A DNA stretch of 64,000 nucleotides from Semisulcospira habei (taxonomy: Eukaryota > Mollusca > Gastropoda > Semisulcospiridae), in NCBI GenBank assembly GCA_036245525.1, contig BTPG01000007.1:120606132-120670131 (forward strand), written 5' to 3'. Below the pieces are notes generated by a model. It had not been told where the DNA came from, did no database searches, and saw nothing but the letters and a program-made list of their open reading frames with translations. Of this stretch, positions 1-9,194 are shown one piece after another (position 1 is the first letter of the stretch; each line of letters opens with the position of its first letter). Both the position numbers and the translations under genes were made by a program.

Positions 1-588
1 ATCTCGGGAGCATCATAGACAAAAAAGGCGGCACTGATGCAGATGTCAGAGCACGAATCGGTAAAGCCAGAGCAGCCTTTCTCCAGTTGAAAAAAGTGTG
101 GAGCTCCAGAGAGCTGTCACAACACACCAAAGTCCGGATTGTCAACTCCAATGTAAAAGCAGTTCTCTTATATGGAGCAGAGACTTGGAGATTGACAAAA
201 ACCACAGTCAACAGAGAACAGACCTTCATGAACAGTTGCCTTAGAAGAATTTTGAAAATCCACTGGCCAGAGAAGATCAGCAACGTCAGACTCTGGGAGA
301 GAACAGAGCAGATAACAGCAGAGAATGAAATTGGGCGAAGAAGATGGGGATGGATCGGTCACAGTCTGAGAACGCCAACTTCCAGTATCACTAGGCAGGC
401 ATTGTCATGGAACCCCCAGGGAAAGAGGAAAAGAGGTAGGCCGAGAAACTCCTGGCGTCGAGACCTCCAAGCAGACATCAAGAGACTGGGAACCACCTGG
501 AGTAGAATCGAAGGAGAAGCACAGGAGGAGTTGCTGGAGGTCTCTCGTCGACGGCCTATACCCGGGTAGGCGTAAGTAAGTAAGTAGA
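1..588 (+). mobile_element. RTE-like LINE, 3' end fragment (copy B), cut by the window edge
   Basis: The reading frame is open from base 3 to 569. It encodes the C-terminal part of a LINE reverse-transcriptase polyprotein: the block after the RT palm (GSIIDKKGGTDADVRARIGK), then VLLYGAETW, the LRRILKIHWPEKIS block, RRRWGWIGHSLR and GKRKRGRPRN. The same order occurs in the copies at 33594-36791 and 46783-49645. Beyond about 520 the frame differs from the other copies (EELLEVSRRR instead of a DRSRWRSLV-type block), so a small indel disrupts the last residues. The element ends in a short (GTAA)n tail at 570-588, the kind of tandem tail typical of RTE-clade LINEs. The 5' part and any left TSD lie outside the window. 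It sits in an intron of the Tbx2/3-like gene, in sense orientation. It is non-functional as seen. Confidence 0.9.
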
Positions 589-596
589 CGTCTGGG

Positions 597-645
597 GGCT
601 CTTTTGCGTTGAATTAAGAAATATTTCCACTGGCACTGAAAAGGT
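597..645. repeat. PAL-2 outer-end remnant
   Basis: GCGTTGAATTAAG followed by CACTGAAAAGGTTAA resembles the outer right part of PAL-2 units (compare 820-870). It directly follows the LINE tail, so the LINE probably landed in a PAL-2 unit whose other half is outside the window. Confidence 0.45.
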
Positions 646-669
646 TAAGGAATCATCTACATGGTAGCA

Positions 670-870
670 TTAACCCATTCAGAAATTCAGAACACCACCC
701 AGTTGCAAGAGGTATAGAGGTATAAGCCCCCGCAGTTTCGAGGGCTCATGAGGTTCTATGCCTCTTGCTGAAGTGACCACTTTGTATTCATGTTCCTGAG
801 ACACCTTGGGTATTTTTATGTTGAATTAAGATTGCAGAAGTTTATACAATCTGCGTTATCTCCGGGTTAA
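670..870. repeat. PAL-2 unit, TTAA-bounded; hairpin core 704-768
   Basis: TTAA at 670-673 and 867-870 bracket a 201-bp unit. The core pairs GCAAGAGGTATAGAGG with CCTCTTGC-ended sequence, with imperfect arms. The non-palindromic outer part (TTGAATTAAGATTGCAGAAG) also occurs, diverged, in the unit at 62905-63119. It lies in an intron of the Tbx2/3-like gene. Confidence 0.8.
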
Positions 871-1026
871 ACTGAGTATGGCACCAATTTAACATGAATG
901 CCGCCGCCCCCCGCCCACCCCCCATGCCCCTCCCTCATCCCATCCTCTTATGATCGAACAACATTTTATTATCATTATTTAAAAAAACAAAAACAATAAA
1001 AAAATATTTTTTTTTTATTTTAACAG

Positions 1027-1187
1027 ACGCCTGATGGCCCAGGTTAATTTGACTCCGTGCAGTCAGGAAGGGTCGACTGTGCATGTCCGTGACATCACAT
1101 CCGGCGAGGAAGACGGCGAAGACTGTGACAGTGAGATTTGTGTGGTAGAGGAGGAAAACGATCAGTTGGACACCAGCATCAGGGAAC
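1027..1187 (+). CDS. Tbx2/3: Tbx2/3-like T-box factor, penultimate coding exon
   Basis: A long polypyrimidine/A-rich tract ends in TTTTAACAG at 1026, and the exon closes at a consensus donor GTAAGT starting at 1188. The exon enters with one base completing a codon and leaves with one base (C1187). That base joins GC at 1856-1857 to give an Arg codon, and the frame then continues without a stop into the next exon. The product is acidic (GEEDGEDCDSEICVVEEEN), like the linker that follows the T-box in Tbx2/3 proteins. The first in-frame ATG at 1034 is internal, not a start. The assignment rests mainly on the next exon. The T-box DNA-binding domain would be in exons left of the window. Confidence 0.75.
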
Positions 1188-1394
1188 GTAAGTCTTTTAA
1201 CAGAAGATTATATGCGAAATTCAACCGACCCGCCTAAAGGTTTGACTCTTTATTAGACACCCATTGCACTGGATCATCGTTGTTATTATAGGGTACATGA
1301 CATCCGAATATACTACTTTCTATTCGTAAACAACAAATATTTGCCTGCGAGTTTGAGTCTTACCACCTGTATCCTCAACTCAGCCCAAAACGGT

Positions 1395-1508
1395 GACTTC
1401 CAAGCGTGTAAAATACAAAGAATATCCCAACAAAGAAAGAAACACGCTTGGAAAGGTCAACTGCAACACTATTGTTGTAATTTTCCTTTCGTAGCGTGTT
1501 TCTTTTCT
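1395..1508. repeat. PAL-8 inverted repeat
   Basis: AAGCGTGT and AAAGAAAGAAACACGCTTGG on the left face GTAGCGTGTTTCTTTTCTTT on the right, with an AT-rich middle. Related sequence occurs at 3497-3556, 11481-11745 and 55190-55320. Confidence 0.6.
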
Positions 1509-1541
1509 TTTATTGGGATTTTCCCTGGATCCTTAACTCAT

Positions 1542-1737
1542 TTAACCCTGATAGTTAGATATGGATCGACCGTGATAGTTTAAGGGTGACGCCAGAATAG
1601 CTTGGCGCCTATGGGTGCCAAGCTATTCTGGCACCACCCTCGAACTATCATAGTCGATCTGTCTCTTGGATTGTAATGCAGTCTCCGGAGGACAACTCCA
1701 AAATTTTGGGAAGTTGGCCTTAGGGTACAAAGGTTAA
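1542..1737. repeat. PAL-1 beta unit, TTAA-bounded
   Basis: The unit has TTAA at both ends. The core (1563-1660) pairs GGATCGACCGTGATAGTTTA with its near complement around GGTGACGCCAGAATAGCTTGG. Arms are imperfect (GACGCC against GGCACC). The right TTAA is shared with the PAL-3 unit that follows. Confidence 0.85.
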
Positions 1738-1800
1738 CTCATTCGAGACGTGCCGTCTCCGGATACGCGGCATAAGCACGGCACGTCTCGAATGAGTTAA
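1734..1800. repeat. PAL-3 palindrome, TTAA to TTAA
   Basis: TTAACTCATTCGAGACGTGC at the left is matched by its complement ending GAATGAGTTAA. The tip has lost part of one arm (CTCCGGATACGCGG has no partner). It abuts PAL-1 at one shared TTAA. Confidence 0.9.
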
Positions 1801-1855
1801 GTCCGAATTCACACTCACCGGCACTGACTTTGCAATGGTATGTTCTGCTGTGCAG

Positions 1856-3084
1856 GCCAGTTCAACAGTATTGAGGAAAACTTCATGATACAGCAGAGGC
1901 GTGCAGACGAAGATAAAGTGGAAAGTCATACGGGAAGCCATGCATCATCTGATTCTGAACCGGACACACGCCATCCACATGAGAACAGCCATCAGCGTGA
2001 TCTCCAACACTCAGTCAAGAATATCCACTCGTCTCTGGTCCGCCCAGATAAAATCCACAGTCCCGTCACTGAGCAGAAGGATAATGCCAAGCACTTTGGG
2101 TTGGATAGAAATGGTGATGCAGGTCTGAAGGAGAGGATTTGTGTCACTAATGGAGAGAAAGATAGCGAAGGAGAAGTAGAGCGAAGGAGAAGGTTGGATA
2201 GCGCCAACAGGTTGGCGTCAGCGTCACCCAGGCCGGCCCACGGAGGGGTGGGTGGAGGGAGGAGGGGCAGTGGCGGGGAGGAAGGGGGTTCGGGCAGCGT
2301 GTCCCCCACGTGCCGCAGTGTGTCCCCGGACTCTTCCACCCAGGTTTCCAAGTCCGGCCCCACCCTGTCCTTCCCCGTCAGTGCCATGTTATCCGGGACA
2401 TCCACCACCCCTGTCTCCTTCTCCACTGCGCATGCCCACGCACATGCGCTCCCGCTACAGTATTTCTCGGGGTCCCACCTGGACCTGAGTCACCTGGCCA
2501 CTGCTCACCTGCAGTCCCAGTTAGGCCACGCCGCCGCTTCCTCGCTACTGGGCAGCCAGCTGTCACTTCTGAGTCCCCAGTTCTTTCAGCAGGGGTTCTC
2601 CCCCTTCGGCCTGACGCGGGAGGGTCTGGCGGCGGCGGCCGCGGCAGCAGGGTCTCACTACGGTCCTCTCTTCTTCCACCGCTCGCCCATCAGCCGCTTC
2701 AGTCCCTACGCCTTCCCCAGGAGCAGCGCGGCCACAGCCGTCAGCACGTCGCCGTCAGCGCCTGGAGGCTCGCCCAAACTGTGCAGTCCCACGATCGTCC
2801 AGTCCTCCTCCTCCTCTTCATCCGTCACGCCCTCCTCCTCCCGTGAGGGAGGAGGAGGGTGTGACGGTGGAAGAGGCTGTGGCTCGGTGTCTCCCTGCTC
2901 TCCTCTGTCCCTCTGTACCCCACGTGTGGAGGAGAGAGGGGAATGTCTACCCCGGGCCTCCCCGCACCACGGCGCATTCAAGAGTACGTACCCCCGCAGC
3001 GGCGACCTCAGACGAATGGAGAGGATGCTCAGCGGGTTACAGCGGGCAGACAGGCCACAACACGGAGACGGCGATCCTTTTTAA
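1856..3084 (+). CDS. Tbx2/3: Tbx2/3-like T-box factor, terminal coding exon
   Basis: The exon starts after the acceptor at 1855, in frame with the previous exon, and ends at TAA 3082-3084 (about 409 residues). The region is Ser/Pro/Ala/Gly-rich with no enzyme domain. Landmarks resemble the C-terminal half of vertebrate TBX2/TBX3 and fly bifid: an SPFG motif followed by an alanine run, FFHRSP then RFSPY (TBX2 has RLRFSPY), SPKLC (also in TBX3), and a terminal DLRRMERMLSGLQ that matches the TBX2/3 LQSIQRLVSGLE helix near the C-terminus. In that family this half carries repressor activity in a nuclear DNA-binding factor. The ATG at 1840 lies in the intron and is not a start. GC content is much higher than in the flanks. 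The family call is made from remembered motifs, not a search. The whole T-box is missing from the window. Confidence 0.8.
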
Positions 3085-4190
3085 GACACCCAGTCATGAT
3101 AAACTACAGCAGGAGATGGACCGACTGCGATAATTCAAGGGACCGTTTCACTAGATTTGGCTTTTGGGACACAACAATGTCTGAGTCGACCAGTGTTTGG
3201 AGTCGACACCTGAAGAATATTTATGAAGTCACCTCTTCTGGAGATGCACTCACTGGATGTTCACCATAGATATGAGGAAACCAGTAGTTGTTTTTCCTCA
3301 ACACTAACATAATACAATTTAACAAGAACAGAAGTCAAACACAATTGGCTCTATCTGCATTGGACTCAGCCAATGTGTAGATGACCTGATGTACGCGAAG
3401 AAATTCATCGTAGAGGTAAAATTCATCCAGGTTTACTCAGTTGGACAGAACAAAACAAATATCATCCTACAAAGAAAAAAAAAAAAAAAAAAAACAACGC
3501 TTCGGGATAACAAAGACTAAACAGTATACTGTTTTGTCTTTGTTACTCCGAAGCGTGTTTCTTTCTTTGTTAGTTATCTTATTTTAGTTTACAATACACT
3601 TTTGGCGGTCTCTTTAACTTGTATCTACCTAATTAATCTTGTCATGAGACGATATTAGTTGCCTGCTCGGAGTTAAGCCCCAATAACTAACTAAACCTTC
3701 GTCTTTTGGTACTCAGCCCGTCGCAAAATCAGCACGATGTCACAAAAATTCTCAGGTTGAACGAGGACTTTTGTAGAGTAATAATTATGACGATTTATCC
3801 ACACAAAACTCTGTGGTATCTTCAGCTTGTTTTCTTGACCTCTGTGGTGTGCACGTGTTTCATAACTGACAAACTTCCATATAACTGTCGTACGTTTAGT
3901 CCCCAACAACACTCAGATTTAAGTATACATGGACCTGACTGTGGTCCGCAAGAGTCATAGATTCTCGTGTGCGACGGCAGGGGGACTTGTAAATAAAATC
4001 TATGTCTCTTGCACGTAGAAGCGGTTGGATGAAAACTGATATTGTAATGGCGTTCGTGATACACATTGTCGTGACGTTGTCTGGACTCCTTGAGATGTGT
4101 ATCCTCTCAGCGTCTCAGTTATCTCGTAATTTCTACAAGGACGGTAGCGCAAGTAAACTAACGCTGTGTATCATCGATTGAGTGTGAGAG
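3085..4190 (+). other. Probable 3' UTR and downstream of the Tbx2/3-like gene
   Basis: No convincing coding sequence follows the stop. An AATAAA at 3992-3997 is a candidate poly(A) signal, but nothing else fixes the transcript end. The stretch contains an A-run at 3474-3494 and the hairpin at 3497-3556. Confidence 0.4.
3497..3556. repeat. Short PAL-8-like hairpin in the probable 3' UTR
   Basis: ACGCTTCGGGATAACAAAGAC pairs with GTCTTTGTTACTCCGAAGCGT around AAACAGTATACTGTTTT; two small mismatches. Confidence 0.75.
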
Positions 4191-4191
4191 A

Positions 4192-4330
4192 TTTCAAAGT
4201 GACGTAATCATTCTCTGTTGAAATTTCAAAGTGACGTAGTCATTCTTTGTTGAAATTTCAAAGTGACGTAATCATTCTGTGTTGAAATTTCAAAGTGAGG
4301 TAGTCATTCTCTGTTGAAATTTCAAATTTC
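4192..4330. repeat. 32-bp tandem repeat, about 4 units, with CRE-like half sites
   Basis: The unit is AAATTTCAAAGTGACGTAAT followed by CATTCTCTGTTG. Three units keep TGACGTA; the fourth has TGAGGTA. It lies about 1.1 kb downstream of the Tbx2/3-like stop codon. Confidence 0.85.
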
Positions 4331-4652
4331 TGTCGAATTTCTTCTGCAAACAGAACTGTTTACACGTTCATGTCCAAATCGCCGTGACTCAGTATTTATT
4401 GTGTAATCTTCTGACTGAATTCGTACTGACTGCGAATGGTATTGAACATCGTACAGCATCGTACATCACAATGTCATTGTTTCACACACTGATTTCTTCG
4501 TCTTTAGTGATATCTTCAGAATACGTCACTGTTTCGTACCTTACTCGCACCCGTCTACTTTGATTACTTTATTTTCTGGTGATTTGCTGTAAAGCGACGA
4601 AAGTCCCTGTGTTCGATTTCTAGTCCACAAAAAGACTGTGGACTGTTTTAAT

Positions 4653-4703
4653 TGTGTGCTGGTGTTGCACTTTTAAGATCCAAAATCACTGTCCAGCACA
4701 CAT
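4653..4703. repeat. PAL-5 hairpin
   Basis: GTGTGCTGG-TG pairs with CAGTCCAGCACAC; the middle holds AAGATCCAAAATCAC, the usual inner PAL-5 sequence. Confidence 0.6.
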
Positions 4704-4805
4704 TGTGTGCTACATCGCGGCAGAGCGACGGTCTGTGTATGTGTTTGTGTCGACAAAAGATTTTGGGTGGCTTTGTTTTGTGGTACGTCGGGGTAAAACA
4801 ACGGA

Positions 4806-4808
<3 letters not shown>

Positions 4809-4849
<41 letters not shown>
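4809..4849. repeat. Poly(T) tract
   Basis: Forty-one consecutive T residues between two PAL-5 pieces. Confidence 0.95.
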
Positions 4850-4850
<1 letters not shown>

Positions 4851-4867
4851 TACTTACGTGTACGGAT

Positions 4868-4927
4868 AAGTGATTTTGGGCTTTAATGTTAGAGGCGGTA
4901 AAGTCTAAAATCAAAGATCAGCACACA
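4868..4927. repeat. PAL-5 fragment
   Basis: GTGATTTTGGGCTTTA faces TAAAGTCTAAAATCAAAGATC and ends GCACAC, as in other PAL-5 copies. Confidence 0.55.
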
Positions 4928-4932
4928 TATAG

Positions 4933-5145
4933 TTAACTGATTTTGTCCCGATGCACCACAACAAGATATGGCTCGACCATGATAGTTCAAGGGTGGTGCC
5001 AGAATAGCTTGGCGCCTATAGGAACCAAGCTATTCTGGCACCACCCTTGAACTATCTTGGTCGATATGTCTCCTACATTGTAATGCAGTCCGCAGAGGAC
5101 AACTCCAAAATATGGGTATTTCATACCCGGGACACAATGAGTTAA
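4933..5145. repeat. PAL-1 beta unit, TTAA-bounded
   Basis: TTAA at 4933-4936 and 5142-5145; the core (4971-5066) has GATAGTTCAAGGGTGGTGCC on the left and its complement on the right, with a small mismatch at the tip (TATAGGAACC). Confidence 0.88.
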
Positions 5146-5161
5146 GCGAATTCAACATTTA

Positions 5162-5231
5162 TTAACACCCTTCTGTATGCAGCCACCGGTACTTTTTACA
5201 GTACCGGTGCCTGCATGAACAAGCCTGTTAA
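5162..5231. repeat. PAL-7 unit, TTAA-bounded
   Basis: A 70-bp unit: TGCAGCCACCGGTACT pairs with AGTACCGGTGCCTGCA around TTTTAC. Its right TTAA (5228-5231) is also the left TTAA of the following PAL-1 unit. Confidence 0.85.
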
Positions 5232-5452
5232 CCCTTATCATTCGGAATACACCAGTGTGTGTAATAAGTTTGACTAAAATAGTTCAAGGGTAGTGCCAGA
5301 ATAGCTTGGCGCCTCTAGGCGCCAAGCTATTCTGGCACCACCCTTGAACTAAAGCCATTGGTCTATATCCTTATTTGTAAGTATTATAATGTAGCTTGCA
5401 TGTGGCAGTGTACAAATTTGAAGCTTTTAGCCTCCAGTATGATATGGGTTAA
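5228..5452. repeat. PAL-1 gamma unit, TTAA-bounded
   Basis: The core (5280-5351) has AGTTCAAGGGTAGTGCCAGA on the left and its near complement on the right around GGCGCCTCTAGGCGCC. The outer sequence (CACCAGTGTGTGTAATAAG) differs from beta units and matches the end of the unit at 62165-62395. Confidence 0.85.
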
Positions 5453-5630
5453 TGTGCGATTTATTCCGACAGAAGGTACACTCTTACCCTGACTGCTTGT
5501 GGACAACAAACCTTTGATTTTTGTTATAACGCACTCCATGGATCACCTGTTGTCCCGGAAAAGAAAAAAAAAGAAGAAAAAAAAAAAGAAAAAAAGAAAC
5601 TGACGCAGTTTGATGCTGTGTTTGTGACAG

Positions 5631-5760
5631 TTTTACCTTGTGGTACGTGGAAACACTTTTACCTTGTGGTACGTGGAAACACTTTTACCTTGTGGTACGT
5701 GGAAACACTTTTACCTTGTGGTACGTGGAAACACTTTTACCTTTGGCGCGTGGAAACATG
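5631..5760. repeat. 26-bp minisatellite, 5 units
   Basis: The unit is TTTTACCTTGTGGTACGTGG plus AAACAC; four copies are near identical and the fifth has diverged (GGCGCG). The period is not a multiple of three, so the open frame across it is not a repeat protein. Confidence 0.95.
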
Positions 5761-6110
5761 GCGAAAAACAATTTTGTTGTGTAACTATTAATTCATTTAC
5801 ACACAACAAAACTTCCACCCAGTATTTGCGACGAATTTTTCTTACGATGTTATTTATCACTGCGATTTTCACATTACGGATTCTACTGAATGGGCTACGC
5901 TCGTATGGCGACGATTTGTTTGTTTGTTTGTTTGTTTGTTATAAAGAGAACCACACAAAACTGTTGTGTATTAAGGTGAATCGGCTGCTTTCTACGGCGA
6001 GTCACTTGTACGTCTTAACGTGTGCTTCGGCAAATTCGTGGCACAAGTCCCTCTGATAAGTCATCTATCGCTGTGATTGGACTTGCAGCCACATTTTACA
6101 AATCTATAAA
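5761..6110. other. Intergenic, nothing recognised
   Basis: AT-rich sequence with a short (GTTT)n run near 5918-5940. The open frame here is inherited from the minisatellite and resembles no known protein. Confidence 0.5.
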
Positions 6111-6214
6111 GTTGGCGTCATCCGCGGCCCGTGGACCCATTTCATGCGCAAGAGGCACCATTATACAGATTTATGCTGTTGGCGTCATCCGCGGCTCTTA
6201 GACCCATTTCATCT

Positions 6215-6280
6215 ACAAGAGGCACAGATCCTCGTGAGCTCCTGCAGTTGCAGAAGCTCATGAGAACCTATGCCTCTTGC
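6215..6280. repeat. PAL-2 hairpin with a duplicated flank
   Basis: CAAGAGGCACAGATCCTCGT pairs with the sequence ending CTATGCCTCTTGC. The flank GGCGTCATCCGCGGC plus ACCCATTTCAT occurs twice, 66 bp apart (from 6113 and from 6180), and the first copy has only half of the hairpin. Confidence 0.8.
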
Positions 6281-6703
6281 TAGGATAAAAAGCCCTCACG
6301 ACTCCGCTTCTTAGATTGAATAAGTCACGTGGTTGAGATAATAACATTTTTTTCATCTTCATGTGTATCTGTAAAAATTACACGTCATTTCTCGTATAAC
6401 AAGCTTTGACTCGAACATCTTTTGCGAATTCAGTTTTAATCCAGGTATCTGAGTAAGTGAGAGTTTGATTTGTTTTATTGCGGCGAATTTTACATGCATA
6501 TATTACATTTTTTTTTGCTACTTTGACCGTACTTTATATTAAAACGCTAAACTGTCTTGAGTGAATTTTTTATTTTTATTATTATTATTTTTTTTTGGGG
6601 GGGGAGGGTGGGAGGTGGGGGGGGGGGGGCGGCGGCACGTCCTGAATGAGTTAATTGTCACTAGGGAGTGATTTTACTGCGCCTGTATATCGTCGGAGAC
6701 ATC

Positions 6704-6826
6704 TTAACCCATTCAGCCCTGGCACTAGCCTTGAATTATCATGGTCGATCCATGTCCTGCAACAGGTGCATAGTCGTTAGATGACTCCTCCAAAAGTTGG
6801 AAAATACGTGCGTCGGGCTGAATTAA
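6704..6826. repeat. PAL-1 alpha unit with the hairpin deleted
   Basis: TTAACCCATTCAGCCC at the left and CGGGCTGAATTAATT at the right are normal alpha ends. Only the outer part of the right arm (CTTGAATTATCATGGTCGAT) remains, so the unit is 123 bp instead of about 213. Confidence 0.85.
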
Positions 6827-6891
6827 TTAATGCATTATACATTATGCAGCATCTGCGCCTGTCTTTCAGCGAGCGTTTAATCTCCCGCAAT

Positions 6892-6894
<3 letters not shown>

Positions 6895-6976
<82 letters not shown>
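6895..6976. repeat. (CA)n microsatellite
   Basis: Uninterrupted CA dinucleotides of about 80 bp, followed by a C-rich tract near 7030-7090. Thr/His open frames here are artefacts. Confidence 0.97.
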
Positions 6977-6977
<1 letters not shown>

Positions 6978-7669
6978 CACACGCGTGCACCCACGCGTGC
7001 ACCCAGACATACACACACACAGACATCCCTCCCCCCCCACCCTCCTCTCTTTCCCTCACCCCCTCCACCCCAAACCCACACCTCCACTCCACAAACAGCT
7101 GCTTCATTACCGAGATATAGTTTTGTCCCGCACATCATTTTGTAATAATGTATTGCTGTGCCGTTATCAGGCGACACTCACAATACATGTAGGCCTACAT
7201 TCACGTGTTCCTGCATCGTGTTTATTGTGGAAGTGTGAGACAGTTTGGCGCGGTACAAAGCACTCGTTACTCAGTCGGTGCCACCTAAGCCAGGGAAACT
7301 AGCTGTACAACAATTGTGGCGAACGATCTGCTGGAGACAACACAGAAAATGAAGCCGGTCACACGCGGAGACTTGCTTGTGGCGCAGACTGCGTGGCATG
7401 ATTGATCAGGGCTTTAAAAGGCGCGTCAGTCTACAAACCAGACTGACGCAGGGAGATGTGCCCTGTGCGTCCATGTTTGCAAAAAGCGAGGTTTTCATTG
7501 TAATACGATGGAAATCTTGCTGTTTTTCAAAAATTGACATTTTTTTTTGGGGTCTTCTTCCAGATTTTGGTGACGTTGGGCTAAATTAAATCATTTCGGC
7601 AAGATTGATCATCTGATTTTTAAAATGGTCGTGCGTCCACACGGTATGCATTTCAGTCAGTGGACAGAC

Positions 7670-7782
7670 AGCTATATATCGTATACTTGCTTCTCAGGTT
7701 CTGCAAGCGGCTGGGCTGAGCCATTGTGGACCCCGACGCGCCCGGACATCTGGAACTAAATGGCTGTTAACTGTGCTGTTTT
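7670..7782. repeat. Direct repeat, copy 1 (about 113 bp)
   Basis: GCTATATATCGTATACTTGC, CTGGGCTGAGCCATTGTG and GACGCGCCCGGA recur in order at 7980-8093. The intervening 200 bp holds a PAL-5 hairpin. Confidence 0.9.
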
Positions 7783-7871
7783 AAAGAAATGTTACGAGCG
7801 TGCTTACAATGCTGTGAATGATTTCGACTTGTATATTTTTTTCTTCAAGTACGACACGCATGCAATAAATT

Positions 7872-7941
7872 GTGTGCTAGGTTGTGATTTCGGACCTTAC
7901 GGCTTTCAGCCGTAAGGTCCAAAATCACAAACTAGCACACT
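7872..7941. repeat. PAL-5 hairpin
   Basis: GTGTGCTAGGTTGTGATTTC pairs with GAAATCACAAACTAGCACAC-like sequence; the inner part GGACCTTACGGCT pairs exactly with AGCCGTAAGGTCC. No TTAA flank. Confidence 0.9.
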
Positions 7942-7979
7942 GATTAGCTCTTGTTGAACTAGACGTCCACTGTCCGTAT

Positions 7980-8093
7980 TGCTATATATCGTATACTTGC
8001 TTCTCAGGTTCTTCGAGCGGCTGGGCTGAGCCATTGTGTCCCCCGACGCGCCCGGAATTCTAGAACTAAATAGCTGTTAACTATACTGTTTTA
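7980..8093. repeat. Direct repeat, copy 2
   Basis: Partner of 7670-7782, differing by scattered substitutions (TTCGAGCGG for TGCAAGCGG, GTCCCCCG for GGACCCCG). Confidence 0.9.
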
Positions 8094-8251
8094 ACTGAGG
8101 TAATCTAAAATAATATTCCCGTGTGTCTTTTTCGTTCAACATGTTCCTTTGGGAATCATTTTTCTACTCATACTTACATTGACAATACGTGGAAACGTTT
8201 TTTTCTGTGAATACTTTTAATAGAAGATAACGTATAACCATTTGTTCCTCT

Positions 8252-8255
<4 letters not shown>

Positions 8256-8329
<74 letters not shown>
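8256..8329. repeat. (GT)n microsatellite
   Basis: About 74 bp of uninterrupted GT. Confidence 0.97.
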
Positions 8330-8332
<3 letters not shown>

Positions 8333-8402
8333 AAGATGTCCAAAATAGGTGGAAGCATAGTACAAGTGCAGCTTGCTTTTATTCTTCACTTTCGATTTTA
8401 TT

Positions 8403-8482
8403 TTAACTCATTTGCGGCGAGCCGCATCCGGATGCGCGCCTTATGCCGCGAATCCGGATGCGGCTGGCCGCGAATGAGTTAA
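8403..8482. repeat. PAL-3 unit, TTAA-bounded
   Basis: TTAACTCATTTGCGGCGAGC at left, GGCTGGCCGCGAATGAGTTAA at right. GCATCCGGATGCGCG is opposed by CGCGAATCCGGATGC; a few mismatches. Confidence 0.92.
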
Positions 8483-8799
8483 AGATCCATGAGACTCCTC
8501 AGCCTCTTGATCCTGCTCTTTTTCTTTAATTTTGATTTTATATTCGAAGTAGGCCTAAGTGAGAACATTTTGTGCGTTGCTATTTTTGGTATTTCAGTAA
8601 TGCTGGATTTCGACTGATTTGTAATTTGCGAAGTGTTTTAACAAATACGTGTTTTCAGTCCTTGTGTCGCTAAATTGTTTTGACGGATCAGTCAAGCTGC
8701 GTACAATTGAACGTTTGGGTAAAATTGAACTTTTGTGTCCGGTTTTGCGAATTGATTTATGTCACGTCACTGAGACTTCAATGATGCTTACCATTTTTC

Positions 8800-8953
8800 T
8801 TTAATTATTTCATATTTATAGTTACTTTACTAACCATGTCCGAATAGCTTTATTCAATGTGCAGTGTTACTTTAATTTTAATTATTTCATATTTATAGTT
8901 ACTTTACTAACCATGTCCGAATAGCTTTATTCAATGTGCAGTGTTACTTTAAG
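8800..8953. repeat. 77-bp tandem duplication
   Basis: Two head-to-tail, near-identical copies of a 77-bp block containing ACTAACCATGTCCGAATAGC. The identity suggests a recent duplication. Confidence 0.9.
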
Positions 8954-9126
8954 GTTCTCCCAGTCTTTTTCGCGGGACCCTGTTATCGCACATCACGTGA
9001 CCCTGTTATCCCACATGCACACCAGGTGACCCTGTTAACCCGTATCCCGTGACAACCATTCCATACTGAGTGACATGTTAGGGCTGAACCACCTCACTGC
9101 CGGAGCGATGCGAAGAGCACCCAAAT

Positions 9127-9193
9127 GCAAGAGGCATAGAACCTCATAAGCACCCGCGGTTTCGTGAGGATCGTGAGGATCTATGTCTCTTGC
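9127..9193. repeat. PAL-2 hairpin
   Basis: GCAAGAGGCATAGAACCTCA faces CTATGTCTCTTGC; the tip is imperfect (TTTCGTGAGGATCGTGAGG). Confidence 0.8.
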
Positions 9194-9194
9194 C

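Larger units (their letters stand above)
1188..1855 (+). other. Last intron of the Tbx2/3-like gene
   Basis: This 668-bp GT-AG intron has its donor at 1188 (GTAAGT) and its acceptor at 1854-1855 (TGCTGTGCAG). It holds a PAL-8 hairpin (1395-1508), a PAL-1 unit (1542-1737) and a PAL-3 palindrome (1734-1800), so over half of it is palindromic repeat. The last palindrome ends 55 bp before the acceptor. Confidence 0.75.

Noticed and set aside
1840..1855. ATG at 1840 as the start of a separate single-exon gene
   Set aside because: It precedes a good acceptor (TGCTGTGCAG), and the phase of the upstream exon fits exactly; the sequence before 1856 is intron.
6781..7302. Open frames of His/Thr or Cys/Val repeats over (CA)n/(GT)n arrays (also at 8164, 19204, 26525, 30687, 38690, 60507, 61428)
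   Set aside because: They are produced by dinucleotide repeats in stop-free frames and have no non-repetitive domain.
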